Below the pieces are notes generated by a model. That model did no database searches, was not told the origin of the DNA, and worked only from the letters and a program-made list of their open reading frames with translations. Below, one piece after another: positions 1 to 11,190 of a stretch of 64,000 nt of DNA (position 1 is its first letter; each line of letters opens with the position of its first letter). Location: the NCBI RefSeq assembly GCF_023856365.1, contig NC_064543.1:11387459-11451458 (forward strand), in the 5' to 3' direction. The translations under genes were made by a program, and so were the position numbers. Source of the stretch: Brienomyrus brachyistius. Taxonomy: Eukaryota > Chordata > Actinopteri > Osteoglossiformes > Mormyridae.

Positions 1-90
1 GCCTAGCCCTCAGTGATGGCCACCATTTCCCATGATTCCCAGGATAGCCTAGCCCCCAGTGATGGCCACCATTTTCCATAACAGCAGCTC
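1..90. repeat. 46-bp tandem repeat at the left edge (2 copies)
   Basis: GCCTAGCCC...CAGTGATGGCCACCATTT recurs with period 46 (starts at 1 and 47) and few mismatches. The array may continue beyond the window to the left. Confidence 0.8.
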
Positions 91-928
91 CTCCTGGACG
101 ATTAGAAGTTTTAATTAAAGCAAGTGCATCTGCAGAATGTCAGAGAGGAACAATGTGAATGAAGTAGATGTGGATGAGACTTTCCCTGGATGTCAGAGTC
201 AACAATTGGACCAGGCAGGACATGTATGTGTCTTTTTGTGTGTGTGTGGGGGAGGGGAGGCTGGGCTGTGGAATCCTGCCTACAGTACTGAACCTGCACT
301 GCCACACACAGTCCAGGTCCCATGTGCTCCTGCATGTGCTGTACCTAGCTCAGCATCTGGTTGCATGGAGAGGGACGCCCAACGATAGATTTGAGTTAGC
401 TGGATTTCTTTGTTATCGAGACGTGAGGGTTCCTTCTCCCTCTGCTAATTCCCCTCAAGTTATTCAGCTCCAAACTGAGTGTGTGTGTCTGTGTGTGTAT
501 TTATAAATTCATCACTATATTTTTAATGATGCAAAATAAATAAGCAATACTCCTGGGGAGACCCGTGAATCTGCAGCTCCCTGTGAGGGTCCTGTCGGCA
601 TGCGCTGCCAAACAGGCCGGAAATTTGCTTTGATTGGATTTATTTTTAGCAACTTAGTGCAAAGCTAACATAGACGACATGTTGACGGAGGGCTGTGTTC
701 ACTGCCGCCGTCCCGGTCTCACATTAAACACTGATATTAACTAAACAACAAAAAAAAAAAACAAAGCTGTGAGACTCTTAATGTGTGTGTGTGTGTGTGT
801 ATAGGGGGCGGGGGTGGGGGGTGGTCGGTGACCACACGGGTGGAAGTGTTTAGTCAAGCTATGGGTGCAGGTCACATGTAGCACTGTGTCATCCACCCCA
901 ACGCCGGCCGCCTTGCCACCCGCCACCT
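91..928. other. Noncoding stretch, chance ORFs, short TG repeats
   Basis: No gene is supported. There are short TG runs (about 230-250, 480-500 and 783-800) and A/T-rich segments. Overlapping open frames on both strands lack splice signals and show no recognisable protein. Confidence 0.6.
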
Positions 929-1130
929 TCCCAGCATTCCCCCTTCCATGCGCAGTCGGGCTCCCGCACATCGCCGCCTTCCCAGCATTCCCCCTTCCAT
1001 GCGCAGTCGGGCTCCCGCACATCGCCGCCTTCCCAGCATCCCCCCTTCCACGCGCAGTCGGGCTCCCACACATCGCCGCCTTCCCAGCATTCCCCCTTCC
1101 ATGCGCAGTTGGGCTCCCGCACATCGCAGC
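929..1130. repeat. 51-bp minisatellite, four units
   Basis: The unit contains CCAGCATTCCCCCTTCCATG and CGCAGTCGGGCTCC. Copies start at 931, 982, 1033 and 1084, exactly 51 bp apart. Because 51 is a multiple of three, frames stay open on both strands and create four unrelated repeat 'proteins', none of which is likely to be real. Confidence 0.95.
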
Positions 1131-3857
1131 AAACCTCTCGGATCGTGTTCATTAATAAATGAATTGTCAGCTTTCCCATTCCCGGGTAATTGAATCCCAC
1201 TGCAGTTCCTAAGTAGGACACGTCTGAATTAGACAAATGGAATTGTATTGGGGGAGGGGAGGGGGGTGGCAGTGAAGGGGGTCTCCTATGGGCACGGTCT
1301 CGGCTCCGGCCCGGAAAGGCAGGGCGATGCTGGCATTAGCTGCTGCTGATAAAGCCGCTCCTGTAAAGTCACGATACATTTTACAGCCCACAGATCATCG
1401 GCGGCTGGAAGCCACACGAGAGGCGCAGGAACGCCAGCTTATGCCACGCGGCGTCGCCGGGGAGGCCACAGCTTAATGCCATTACGCTCGTTTTAAATAA
1501 CGTTATGCAAATGAGGAGTGACGGGGGATTATCTCCTGGGGACCACGGCCCGGATCCCTCTGTTCCTCTCCAGTAGCTTTGGAAAGTAGCCCAGGCATCA
1601 GCAGACGAGAACGTGGTGGGACGAGGTGGAGGGCGCCGGAACAGAGGAGACGTGAAGGCACACCGTTTCTGATATTAAAATCAATTTACAGAAGGTGACA
1701 TGGGGAGTTGGCTGGGGGGCGGGGGAGGGGGTGGTATCTAATCTGATCTGATCTTTGGAGGAAGGGGCGGGGTTTTCGTGTAGGGATGAGTCAAGGTGAG
1801 GGGAAACGGTGAGCAGCAGAGCAGGGAAGGTGGCGGGGGGGCGCTCTTTATTCCGGAACATACTTTAACCCGGCAGTCTCCATATGGAGGGCATTTTATC
1901 CAACATTTATATTATATTTGAAGCTTGAGGAACAGTAGTCGCTATGAAGATGTGGCAGGCGGGATAGGGGGTGGAGCAGGAGTGCAGGGACCAACTGGTG
2001 ATTAGGGAACTTTGAAATCAACTAAGTGCCAATAGGCAGGACCCTGCCAAAGGACATCCCTGCCATCTTACTGCAGGCATGATCAGGGCACTGTGTACAA
2101 CAGCCACAGTCGATACTTTGTTAAGAACAAACCCATCTATTATTGAGCAAATGAAGTCATTTCTGTCTGCAGTGCTCTGGGCCAACAATTAAATACACAG
2201 CGATGGTGTGGCTCACGTTTGGGGATGTGTGTCGCGTGGGGCAACTTCTGAAATATTGATGAGCTCAGTTGCATTTTTATGTAATAAAGCGTTGCAGAAA
2301 ATCGAAACACTCCCTAAAAGAAAGCCTTTCTTTACGATGCACTAAACAATTTCTGTCCCGATGATCAGGGACATAAATTTCCTTGCAATTGCTTCCAAGG
2401 ACTGTTGTTGTAAATTAAGCATTCCGTCATTTGCTTCTTTAAAATACATATTACTTAATTTGACTTATTACATGCCATTTTACATTAGTCTGGATTGTGT
2501 AAATTTAGCTCTCAAAAAATTCTTTAAAATAATACAATATTATTATTAAATGTAAAACAATGCATCAATGGTTCTGTTTTATTTTAAACAGACTAGGGAA
2601 AACACAGAGACTTACAAGTGACTCCTGGCAGCAGTGATACCTGCGAGAAACTGCTAGAGGCTGCCCCTGGGGGTGTGAAAAGGCATTGCTCTGCACTGGA
2701 CGCAAGTCCTCAGTTTACTCAGGTGACGCTCAGCATGTCTGTCCTGGAGAACGTGTTTTGCAATTGGTGAAAACACACAACTGGCCTACACACATATCCA
2801 TACCATCCTCAAATGCATGCGTCACTTCATGAAATGCATTTTATGTCTGTTTAGAGTATGAGTAGTATTTTCTGTCATATCATTCATTATTATTATTTTT
2901 TTTGCATTATTCTTATAAAACTGATCCACATGGCCAAGAGTTCTATACTTAATCCTGTACTACAGTTACAGGATTTTATGTTGAATTTTATTTTATGTGA
3001 GTTTTTCGGCCAGGTCTTCAGCAGGAACTGAAATGAAGAACTTCCAGTTGAGTCCAGCTTCTTAACAGCCCTGACCGCTTCCCTCCCCCAGCGGTGTAGC
3101 CCAGTGGATGGGGCTCTGGTGCAGTAATCTTCCAGCGCTGAGGGTGGATATTACATGCCCGAGATGGCGCCTTTGTGAGGCTGTATGCAAACATCACCAG
3201 GACACTGGGTCACTGCAGAAAGCATCTCTCCAGTATTACACTTTTCAAGATGCCTCTAATATGAGGAAAATACATCAGAGCTCAGAAAATACTCCTAATC
3301 TCTCACAGTCTTATGCAGTGAAGACATATGCTCATTTCCCGTCATTTTTCCTCTCCAGGGCTTAGAAGCCAGTGATTTTTTTCTTAAATCTGTAGGCAGT
3401 GACCCTCCGAGTTTTATTTCCTGAGAAGGAAGGCCTTACTAGGAGGATCAGTGTGAACAACAGTGCCCCAAGTGGCCACAGAGCGAGCGACTCCAACACC
3501 TGCCTGAGAGGATTCCTACTTTTACTCGCCCCGTTACATTTTCCAAGAAGCTGAGAAATGATAGCAGAGATGGTGATAATAATATGCCTGTCAGATGGAG
3601 TGACTCTCCAGCAGCGAGGTAACTGGGACATGACAACATCTCGGAAGGATTCAGCAGGATCCAGACTCACAGATTTTCAGTGCAGCAGTGACCGTTGTGA
3701 CAGTAAAAGGAACAAAAACATTTTCTAAGGAAGAATGATCAGCCCAACATGAAATAAATAATTATCACTTCCACATGGAAGAGTTTTCCTATTTTTTCAA
3801 AATCCATATTAGTTTTGTTTTAAAGCATTTTGAGAGCTATTTATCTGGGAGATATTT
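1131..3857. other. Noncoding region, no gene seen
   Basis: A G-rich run at about 1250-1269 (GGGGGAGGGGAGGGGGGTGG) could form a G-quadruplex. The part from 2100 to 3000 is AT-rich. At about 3094-3250 an A-box-like TAGCCCAGTGG suggests a very old tRNA-derived SINE, but no B box is clear. Open frames here are short and unconvincing. Confidence 0.5.
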
Positions 3858-4105
3858 CATGGTGGTGCAGTGGGTAGCACTGTTGCCTCACACCTGTGGG
3901 TCCTGGGTTCCATGTGCGTGGAGTTTGCATGTTCTCTCCGTGTTGTCATGGGGTTTCCTCCCACAGTCCAAAAACATGCTGAAATTAATTAGTTACAAAA
4001 TTGCCTGTTGTTGAGCCCTGTCTTGGTTGTTAGCTGCTCTGTGCCCATAGGCTCTGACTCCATGACCCTGAATAGGATAAAGGGTTACAGAAAATAGATA
4101 GATTG
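3858..4105 (+). mobile_element. tRNA-derived fish SINE with LINE-type tail
   Basis: It begins GGTGGTGCAGTGGGTAGCAC (pol III A-box match TGGTGCAGTGG). It continues with a degenerate B box (CCTGGGTTCCA) and the core GGAGTTTGCATGTTCTCTCC...TTTCCTCCCACAGTCCAAAA that recurs widely in fish genomes. The 3' part, CCTGAATAGGATAAAGGGTTACAGAAAATAGAT, written here as an element tail, resembles the usual GGATAA...GGATGG LINE-like end. It is an old copy with deletions. Confidence 0.75.
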
Positions 4106-4836
4106 AGATTTCCAAGTTCATTATTGCTGTTGTAATCTAACAGCTGAAGGGTTCACATTAACTCGTTCGATGAATTATTGTTAAATATGACGGGAAACAG
4201 TAGACTGTCCGTTAAGAGGTGGTCTTATAACCAGAAGATGGTCGGGCCAAATCCAGTAACGGACATGTTGCATCAGCCCTTGGCCTGCATCCCCATTTAA
4301 AGATGCCAAGGTGTTCTAGTAAATGACTAATCTGCTATCTATAACCAGTTATCCGATGCAGGCCAAGACGATTCTACAGTTAATCCCTGGAAGCACAAAG
4401 GAGGGCCGTCATTGATGGGAACCCAAACCACAGGATACTGCAGCTGTGCACACAGGTAAAAACTGCCAAGTTGCTTTAGGTAAAGGTGTCAGCTCAGCAA
4501 CAAAAGGTAAATCACATCCTAATTGGAATGTTCTCGAGGCACTGAATTGGCTGGGGTATAGACAGCCGTTCCAATAAGAGTGGGCGCCTCCCACAGGGCC
4601 TAGCCCATAATCTCATTCACGAACATCGAAATCACAATTTCGTTATGTCTTCTACTCAGAGGACATGTCACATTAGACCACATAATGATGGTCTTATAGA
4701 CAGAGCAGCCAAATCACACCCCCTTCCAAGCACCACCTACCCTGTCATCATCTGCAAAGGTGATGGGTAGCCTCCATGCACTACACGCTGATAACAGTGC
4801 GATGACTCTCTATCTACACTCTACCTTAATTTGTTT
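4106..4836. other. Noncoding region, no gene seen
   Basis: Mixed-composition DNA without convincing ORFs, splice sites or repeats. Confidence 0.5.
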
Positions 4837-5420
4837 GGAGCCCTAAGTCTCCTCCCGCGGCCGGGTCCTAATGAGGCGGTTTTAAATCGATCGCCCATTT
4901 CGAGATGCGACGTCACTGGCTGATCGTATCAGAAAGCTGTCGCTATACTGCCATTTCCATTCCATTGGCTCTGACGGGGGGAGGTGTGCATTACCGGCTG
5001 CTACAATCGCATTTGTCAGCATGATCCTTTTAAGTGCATTTCAATTAAAGCCCTATTCTCTGATTTTATTACGCATCGACTCCGTGGCAACTGCTCTCGT
5101 CTGGTAGAACAAGCGGCGGATAATGTACGCAATTTAATTTCCTTAATTGAGCAAGCTTGCTTTTCATATCCTAATTCCTTAAACAGCCTCTGATTCTGCA
5201 TCCAGCCCGACCGCTCTAATGAAAAAGGGCGGCCAAAAACATCTGTTACAGATGTGATTAAATTACCCACACAACATCTGCATTTGCGATAGCGTTAGCA
5301 GGCAAACAGGTCCTTTATCTACTCTGGGCAATTATCTGCTCTGGCTGAAAATATCTGGAATATTAATTTGTCTGCATCTGTGAAGTCAGCCCTGTTACAT
5401 TTTTGTCTGTCAGACAGCAG
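4837..5420. promoter_or_regulatory. Candidate conserved noncoding element with Iroquois-type palindrome
   Basis: This is a repeat-free block dense in homeobox-type cores (TTAATT, TTAATTGAG, GATTAAATTA, AATATTAATTT) and Pbx-like words. At 5239-5255 it carries a 17-bp perfect palindrome, ACATCTGT-T-ACAGATGT. Each arm fits ACAnnTGT, the site reported for Iroquois dimers, and each also contains an E-box (CATCTG/CAGATG). Lying about 27 kb downstream of irx5, it could be an irx-cluster enhancer. This is inference, as no alignment was made. Confidence 0.35.
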
Positions 5421-6382
5421 GCATCCAAGGGACTATTTCCAGACGGTTATTGATTTTTCTATTAATTAGATCATGATAAATCTTTCTTCTTTTGTTGACA
5501 CAAAATATTTTTCCTAGATAGTTCTGAATCAAATGGTTTCGTGGGTCACCTGGTGTCCAGTGTAGTGCCGGGCTGGTCATTGTACCCAGGGTCTTGTTTT
5601 TTATTTTAACAGAGCACCTACTCCTTACTGGCCTCTTGTAGCACCCCCTGCAGTTCAGGGCAGGAATGTACCCAGAGACGTCCAGGGGGATCCTCGCCCT
5701 GTGTGTCCATGCGAGGCCTAGAGACTTCGATTTGGCCTCGTTAGCGATCATGTGCACACCTGCAGTCACCCTTCCCCCACCACCACCTCCCACATCGAGA
5801 CCTTTTTCTCCTGCTCCCTGTGCCCCCCCAAGCTGAGCCCACATGCTGGTATTCCTGGAAATGGTTTCCCCCATTTTCAGTGTGGGGGGCGCATAAGTAC
5901 GGGGCTAAAAATGTGGCATTTTAACATGCTTTTTCTGGAACCGTGGAACACCCACCACTGGCTGTTTACGTTTCCTAAAAGCCCTGGTTTGCCTTTTACT
6001 ACGGTACGTCCCAGGCCGCTGTGACAGTGAAGTGCTGCTTCATGGAGACACACCCGGAGCCTGGCTAGTCACACTCTGTGGCTGCACCACTAAGTGGCCC
6101 AGGAATGAGACGCACATGGATGCCCCAACGATGTCCCCTTTCAAGTGGCTGCTTCGGCTTTATTTCCCATTAGCAGCCTTGATTTTGCTTTTCCTTCCCG
6201 TCTCTCCTGGGATCGGCCCGCTGCCTGCATCCCTCTGCAATGGCTTCCAGTTTAGCGGGGGTCCGGTGCTGGTTTCCCCGCCCGCGTCTGCCTTGCCAGG
6301 GCCACATGGGCCCATTCGCCTGACCTTCGCCTGTTGAATGACCTTCGCCTTTGACTTCACTGACCGGCTGAAGAGCAAGTAG
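5421..6382. other. Noncoding region, no gene seen
   Basis: Open frames on both strands (5410-5874 minus, 6032-6337 plus) overlap one another in different frames and have no recognisable domain or splice structure. C-rich pockets are present. Confidence 0.5.
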
Positions 6383-6570
6383 GAGGGTGTGGCTCAGCGG
6401 GTTAGACCTGTGTGCCAGGCTAGAGCTCCCGCCTTGGCAGAATAGTCACAACTCCATTGCGCCGCCCCAAGAATGTTCCAGAGCTGCCGGATAAATGGCC
6501 TGATAAATGGGACCCCAGGCAAAAAACTCCATGCCCCCCCCCCTCCCATTGCACCCCACCAGACATGGAA
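6383..6570 (+). mobile_element. tRNA-derived SINE, fragment 1
   Basis: It begins GTGTGGCTCAGCGGGTTAG with an A-box match (TGGCTCAGCGG), followed by GAATAGTCACA, TGTTCCAGAGCTGCCGGATA and GGGACCCCAGGC. The same words in the same order occur in the copy at 9501-9770, so this is one family. The B box is degraded. Confidence 0.7.
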
Positions 6571-6699
6571 AAATTTCTGAACATTATTTTAGCGTGTAGT
6601 CTAAATTAATAATATCAGTAAGCAGAATTTAATAAACATAATACATAATTACTTTTTTTTCAAACAGAATACACAATAATGCAGATTTGTCGTTGCAAT

Positions 6700-6905
6700 G
6701 TATCGGTCGTCCTCAGGGGCCCCCCTCCCAGCTTGGGGACCCCCAGGCAATCACCTGCCCTGCCTGTCCTATCCCTGCACCTCTGCATATGTATATACTC
6801 AAAATGAGAGAAAAGATGGAAGAGGCCAAAAAGAAGCATTAAAACTGACCTGTACTCTTAGTTGTGCAAATAACAAATAAAGGATAAGTATTTCATTTCA
6901 TTTTG
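6700..6905 (+). mobile_element. Probable 3' part of the same SINE family
   Basis: The segment ends CTGACCTGTACTCTTAGTTGTGCAAATAACAAATAAAGG (shown here only as a landmark). This parallels ACCTGTACTTGTGCAAATGG at the end of the 9501-9770 copy. Together with 6383-6570 it may be one interrupted insertion. Confidence 0.5.
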
Positions 6906-8309
6906 TTTTTCATCTCATTCCTCACAATCACAAAGACTGACGGAGAAAATCTCAGACTTCAGCGGTGACCTGGCGCGGTTCTCAAACCCTTGACCCCGTC
7001 GCCTTGACCCGAACGGGACTGGGGAGTGCCGGGACAGGTGAGGCGTTGATAACCGGCATGCAAAGCCTACTCTGTCCTGCTCTTACCAGCTTACTGTTAT
7101 TACACTGGAAAATATGCCTTGATTTCCATCGACCCGTCGCGAATCAATGCTTTTAAAAATCTTAGACACCTTTTACTTAAAAGCAAAAGCATGCATTTTA
7201 TGTTTTGACATGGTTGTATTGATTGGGGGGTGGGGAATGGGGTTGTGGGGGGGGGGCGTTGACTCTTTCCCTGTCTGCCAGTGTCTGGTAACACAACATC
7301 CTTAATGGCTTCACTAGGGTCCATCTGTGTCCTCCACCCCCGCCCTCCTCTGGTCCCTGCCCAGCAACGCCCCCTCTCTGCTGCTACTCTCTCTGTCTTT
7401 TTTTTTTAACACTAATCAATATTGCGTGCTCCCTGTCCACACCCCTGTCACTCATATGTGGCCCTGCCATAAATTATGGATACCTCTCTCACATCAGGTA
7501 TAAGATTTCTATTGTGTTTGCCAATTGCTGATCAATGCGCCTCGTCTTTCCGCGCTCCCAGCCGCCCCCTCCCTGACGTTTGCTCGCGCACAGTTCCAGA
7601 CTCTCCCCTTGAACTGCAGCTCTTCCTCGACCTGGAGGGGCAAGGCGACTCAGCGGTCTTTAGCAGACAGCGGCAGCTATAATCTTCAAATAACAAACAT
7701 TTACTCCCCTCACTTACGCTCCGTTCCTCCCCCCCCCGCTGCCCGACGTGTCATTAACAAGTATAGACAAGGTCTCTAAAACAAAATACCCGACCTTAAC
7801 TCTGTGCTGTTTCCACTGGGGTGTGACCGTGTAGTCAGAATATTCGCCTTTGGCATCGCGGCTCAGGACGTCGTCCCTGCGGGCGAAAGTGAATGAAGCG
7901 CACTGTGTGTCTGACACGTAAACTAAACAGAAAGCCAGTATCACAGCAGCCAGGAGTCAAATCTAAAGTCTAAACATCATGACTATATCAACACGCCTCG
8001 CTGGTGCCTGGTTGTGTTTATGGGTCAGGAGGGCATGTAATAGGCATCGTACTGCTTACGGTTATAACCGGTTATTAACGTGCTCAGACCGAAGAACCCC
8101 AGCAAAATATCCAGCTATAAAAATGGTGAAAATTCATTTCAGATGAAAAGATAATTATAATAAATGCAAGAGTGATCTACAGGCTATTTTAAAAATCTTC
8201 TGAGCTTAAACCTGTCCCAGAATGCAACACTTCCGAGTTGCCCACTTAAAAAATATCAGAGAATTTCTGATTATCAGTAAACCTTCTAACCAGTGAAAAT
8301 ATAGTTTTG
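6906..8309. other. Noncoding region with a G-run cluster
   Basis: No gene is supported. At 7225-7256 four G-runs of four or more bases (GGGGGG, GGGG, GGGG, then a long run) make a G-quadruplex candidate. The remaining open frames are short and lack splice context. Confidence 0.5.
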
Positions 8310-8712
8310 ATTTTTTTATTTATTTTTTTTTTTTATTTAGTCTTCATATTTATATTATTTTCAATTTTCATTTGAAATCCAGTTTGGTTTTAGTTAGTTT
8401 TCAGTGTGGGTTTATTAGACTTTATTACCTTTTGTATTAAAGACATAGTTCAATTTTAGTTTTTATGTATTTCAGTTTATATTTAGCTAATTTTATTTCC
8501 AGATAGACCAAAAGTTGTAGAGCTATTTTCTGATGTTTAGAGAATCCTACACAAATGCGCATTTTGTACTAATGTTTCTCAAAATGTGCAAAAAATGATT
8601 TGGGTATTATTTTTGGTCATTAAATGTAAACACATTATTAAAATGTATTTTAATAACTGTATCTTATTTTAGTTTAAGAAAATGCTTCCTTATACTTTTG
8701 GTTTTAGTTAAG
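8310..8712. mobile_element. Degenerate AT-rich 'TTTAGTTTTAGTT' repeat element
   Basis: The stretch is built from diverged words such as TTTTAGTTAGTTTT, CAATTTTAGTTTTTATG and ATTTTAGTTTAAGAAAATG. It resembles a nonautonomous AT-rich element that is common in teleosts. Boundaries are uncertain and it contains no ORF. Confidence 0.4.
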
Positions 8713-8897
8713 AATAATAGCTCTGCACTAACACAGTATGAGGTTGGACCGACCTTCCTTCACATCTCAACACTGTCATTATGGTGAGTGACCAAGTGAT
8801 ATCTGCTCCTTCCTGACTTGTCCAGACCCTCTTATGCAGTGTGTCCTTTTTCCGTACGTTTGGCTCCATCCTAAAACACACTTTTAGATGGAGCAAT

Positions 8898-8919
8898 GCC
8901 CCCCCCCCCCCCCCCCAGG
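8898..8919. repeat. Poly(C) run
   Basis: About 20 consecutive C residues. Similar long C or G runs recur across the window, at 14358-14378, 17846-17859, 23373-23392 and 61338-61358. Run lengths may be unreliable in assembly. Confidence 0.9.
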
Positions 8920-9500
8920 CTGGCTGGGTTTTTCTGGATCAGGTTTACCAGTCCCTTCCATTTCTCGGACGCTTTCGCTTGTCCGCTGCCCCCGTGTGGA
9001 CCTTAATATGAATTATTCAGATCATCTATCCTCGTTAGAGTCCTTCTAGGATGGGATTCAGGACAACAGCTAACAGCTCACATAGCAGAAAATCTATACT
9101 AAGTGACATTTCACTTCAAATGGCAATTAATATAACCGGAAACAGGATATACTTTAGCATGATTGCTCGTCAGGTGAAATGTTAATTAAGTAATTGTGCC
9201 TGAAGGTTAATTTCTATTTCATGCTAAAAGAGGTATAGAAAACAAGATGCCAAATGAGGTGGAAGATCGTAGATGGCTGAGTGTCTCCCTTATAGAGTCC
9301 AGTCTATGACATAGAAACACAGACTTTGGTAGAACAGGCCCCCTTGATGCCAGCAGTGAAATCTGGAACCACAGAATTCTGTCACCAGTCTGGGTCTCAG
9401 CAGACACCTATAGAAACCCACCTCCCCTCCCAAAGGGACATATGGACAACTTTTGCCAACATGTTCCTTGTTAATCTCAGAACTGGGGGTGATGTGCGCC
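8920..9500. other. Noncoding region, no gene seen
   Basis: AT-rich in part, with homeobox-type words (TTAATTAAG, GGCAATTAAT). No convincing ORF or repeat. A weak candidate for regulatory sequence only. Confidence 0.45.
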
Positions 9501-9770
9501 CCAGTGGCTTAGCCCTCTGTGCCTGTTAGTGGAAGGTGCCAGTTTAAGCCCTGGCTGAATAGTCACATCTCTGCTGGGCCCTTAAGCATGGTCATTAACC
9601 CCCCCCCCCATCCCAAAATGCTCCAGGGGTGCCGAGTAAATGACTAACCCTGTGCATGGACCCCAAGCATCACTCTCAACTACCTATATATGTGTGTCCC
9701 AAAGGAGAGCATGATGGGATGTGAGAAGAGGCATTCCAATGTACCTGTACTTGTGCAAATGGCAAAAAAA
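9501..9770 (+). mobile_element. tRNA-derived SINE, longer copy
   Basis: It starts CCAGTGGCTTAGCCC and contains GAATAGTCACATCTCTGCTG, GGGCCCTTAAGCATGG, a C-run, CAAAATGCTCCAGGGGTGCC and GAGTAAATGACTAACCC. It ends ACCTGTACTTGTGCAAATGG. The order of motifs matches the 6383 copy. This composite is typical of SINEs seen in fish genomes. It opens a spurious frame at 9721-10194. Confidence 0.7.
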
Positions 9771-11125
9771 GCCCCAGCATTACAGATTCCTCATTTTAGT
9801 CTCTGCTCTGGTTGGTTTGCTGCATTTTTCCCTCCGAGTTTTTTTTTCATGCATGCAGAAGCCAAGAATTACATGTAAACCTGCTAACTTCCTCAGTGCC
9901 AATTCACAGCACATAGCCAAAGGTGCTGTTTTGGTTTTCTTTTTTGCGGTTAGTTTGAGTTTCATCTCCGTGGGATCCCGTCTCGCCCCCTGCGCTCACG
10001 CTCGCAGCCCCGCTTGCCGAACGCCGGCTGTGCAGACGAACGCGGGCCCTCGTTATGCCGGCCAGGTGGGGGAAACACAGCACAGAGGTGGGGACTCCTG
10101 TACCGAGAGCTGCGAGAGAAGAAGCGATTCATTCCTTCCTGAGAGGGAAGGAAGAAGGGATTCAACCAATAGTAGGAAGACTTTTGATCAGTGATCCTCA
10201 TCTCTGATTGCTAATTGACTTCTCGACTAACTTCTTGACTTCTTTGAAATGTAATTGTCAGTGTTAGCATTTTAAATATTACTGTCGTTCACATGTTACA
10301 ATTCAAACAAAATGTCAAAACAGAAGATTAAAATGGCTAAAGTGGCTAATTGACCTTTCAGTTGAGTGTATTGATGCTAGTTCAGTAATTTTTAATTTTT
10401 TTCCATAGTTGTGTGCCTGATGTGTGCTGCTGACATACCTCCACATAGCCTGATGGCTCTGCAGTGTCCCGTCCCTGGATGAAAACAGACCCGCCTAACT
10501 GAGGCCTTCCCAGCATGTCAGCTGTGGCCATTGAGTTTTCAGGATATATCAGTAGACCACAGAGCAGCGGTTCTGCGCCTCTTAGCGAGAGAGATAAGGG
10601 GTTAGGCCCTCGGGGGATGGCAGGCCTCCCGTGAGGGTCTCACACCTGTGCTCCGCGTGACAGGGGACCCCGAGGGAATTCCCTAAGTGTTCCACCCTTG
10701 ACTGTGCTCTGCCATGCTACGGATATCGGAGCCCAGACAAAACGATGTCAGACTGGCGATAAGGACAATGACAAGTTAGTTAATGCATTAACCTCTTGGA
10801 AGAAGCAAAGGAGGCCCCAGTGAGTCCCTCTGCATCGTCTCACAATGGAAACAATCTGACTGCGCAAAACAAAGATAGAAGTTTTTCGTTCGTGTCCGAA
10901 CTGACGATACATCTACGAATGATAAATTAGTGCAGATTGCAATGGCAACAAAGCCACAAATGGGATTTTCATCTTTTTCAAGTATGGCACCATGCTTTCA
11001 GTGTCCTTAGCCCTACGTGGTTCAAAAAAAAAAAATTAATGCATGAGAAATGGAATAACATTTAGATTAGAAATGATATTAGATTACTGAGATTCAGTAT
11101 TTAGGCAGCATGGAGATCCCCATCC
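9771..11125. other. Noncoding region, no gene seen
   Basis: The 157-codon plus-strand frame at 9721-10194 starts inside the SINE, changes from hydrophobic to Arg/Ser-rich and has no domain, so it is rejected as a gene. The part after 10200 is AT-rich without signals. About 10730-11000 is repeat-free and could be regulatory. Confidence 0.5.
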
Positions 11126-11190
11126 ATCTTTCCATTTTCTAACCAGGTATCTTGGTCAGGGTTTCAGGGAACTTCAGGAGTCTTCTGTGC
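11126..11190 (-). mobile_element. Diverged LINE/SINE 3' tail
   Basis: CATCCATCTTTCCATTTTCT followed by AACCAGGTATCTTGGTCAGG matches, in reverse orientation, the usual (ATGGATGG)n end of fish LINE-like tails. Only the end is recognisable. Confidence 0.5.

Noticed and set aside
741..1236. Four overlapping repeat-protein ORFs on both strands
   Set aside because: They are all opened by a 51-bp tandem repeat whose unit is a multiple of three. The encoded sequences differ completely by frame.
3094..3250. Additional old SINE
   Set aside because: It has an A-box-like motif only. No B box and no clear similarity to the other copies in the window.
9721..10194. 157-codon plus-strand ORF with a hydrophobic start
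   Set aside because: It begins within the 3' end of a SINE and turns into Arg/Ser-rich sequence without any recognisable fold.
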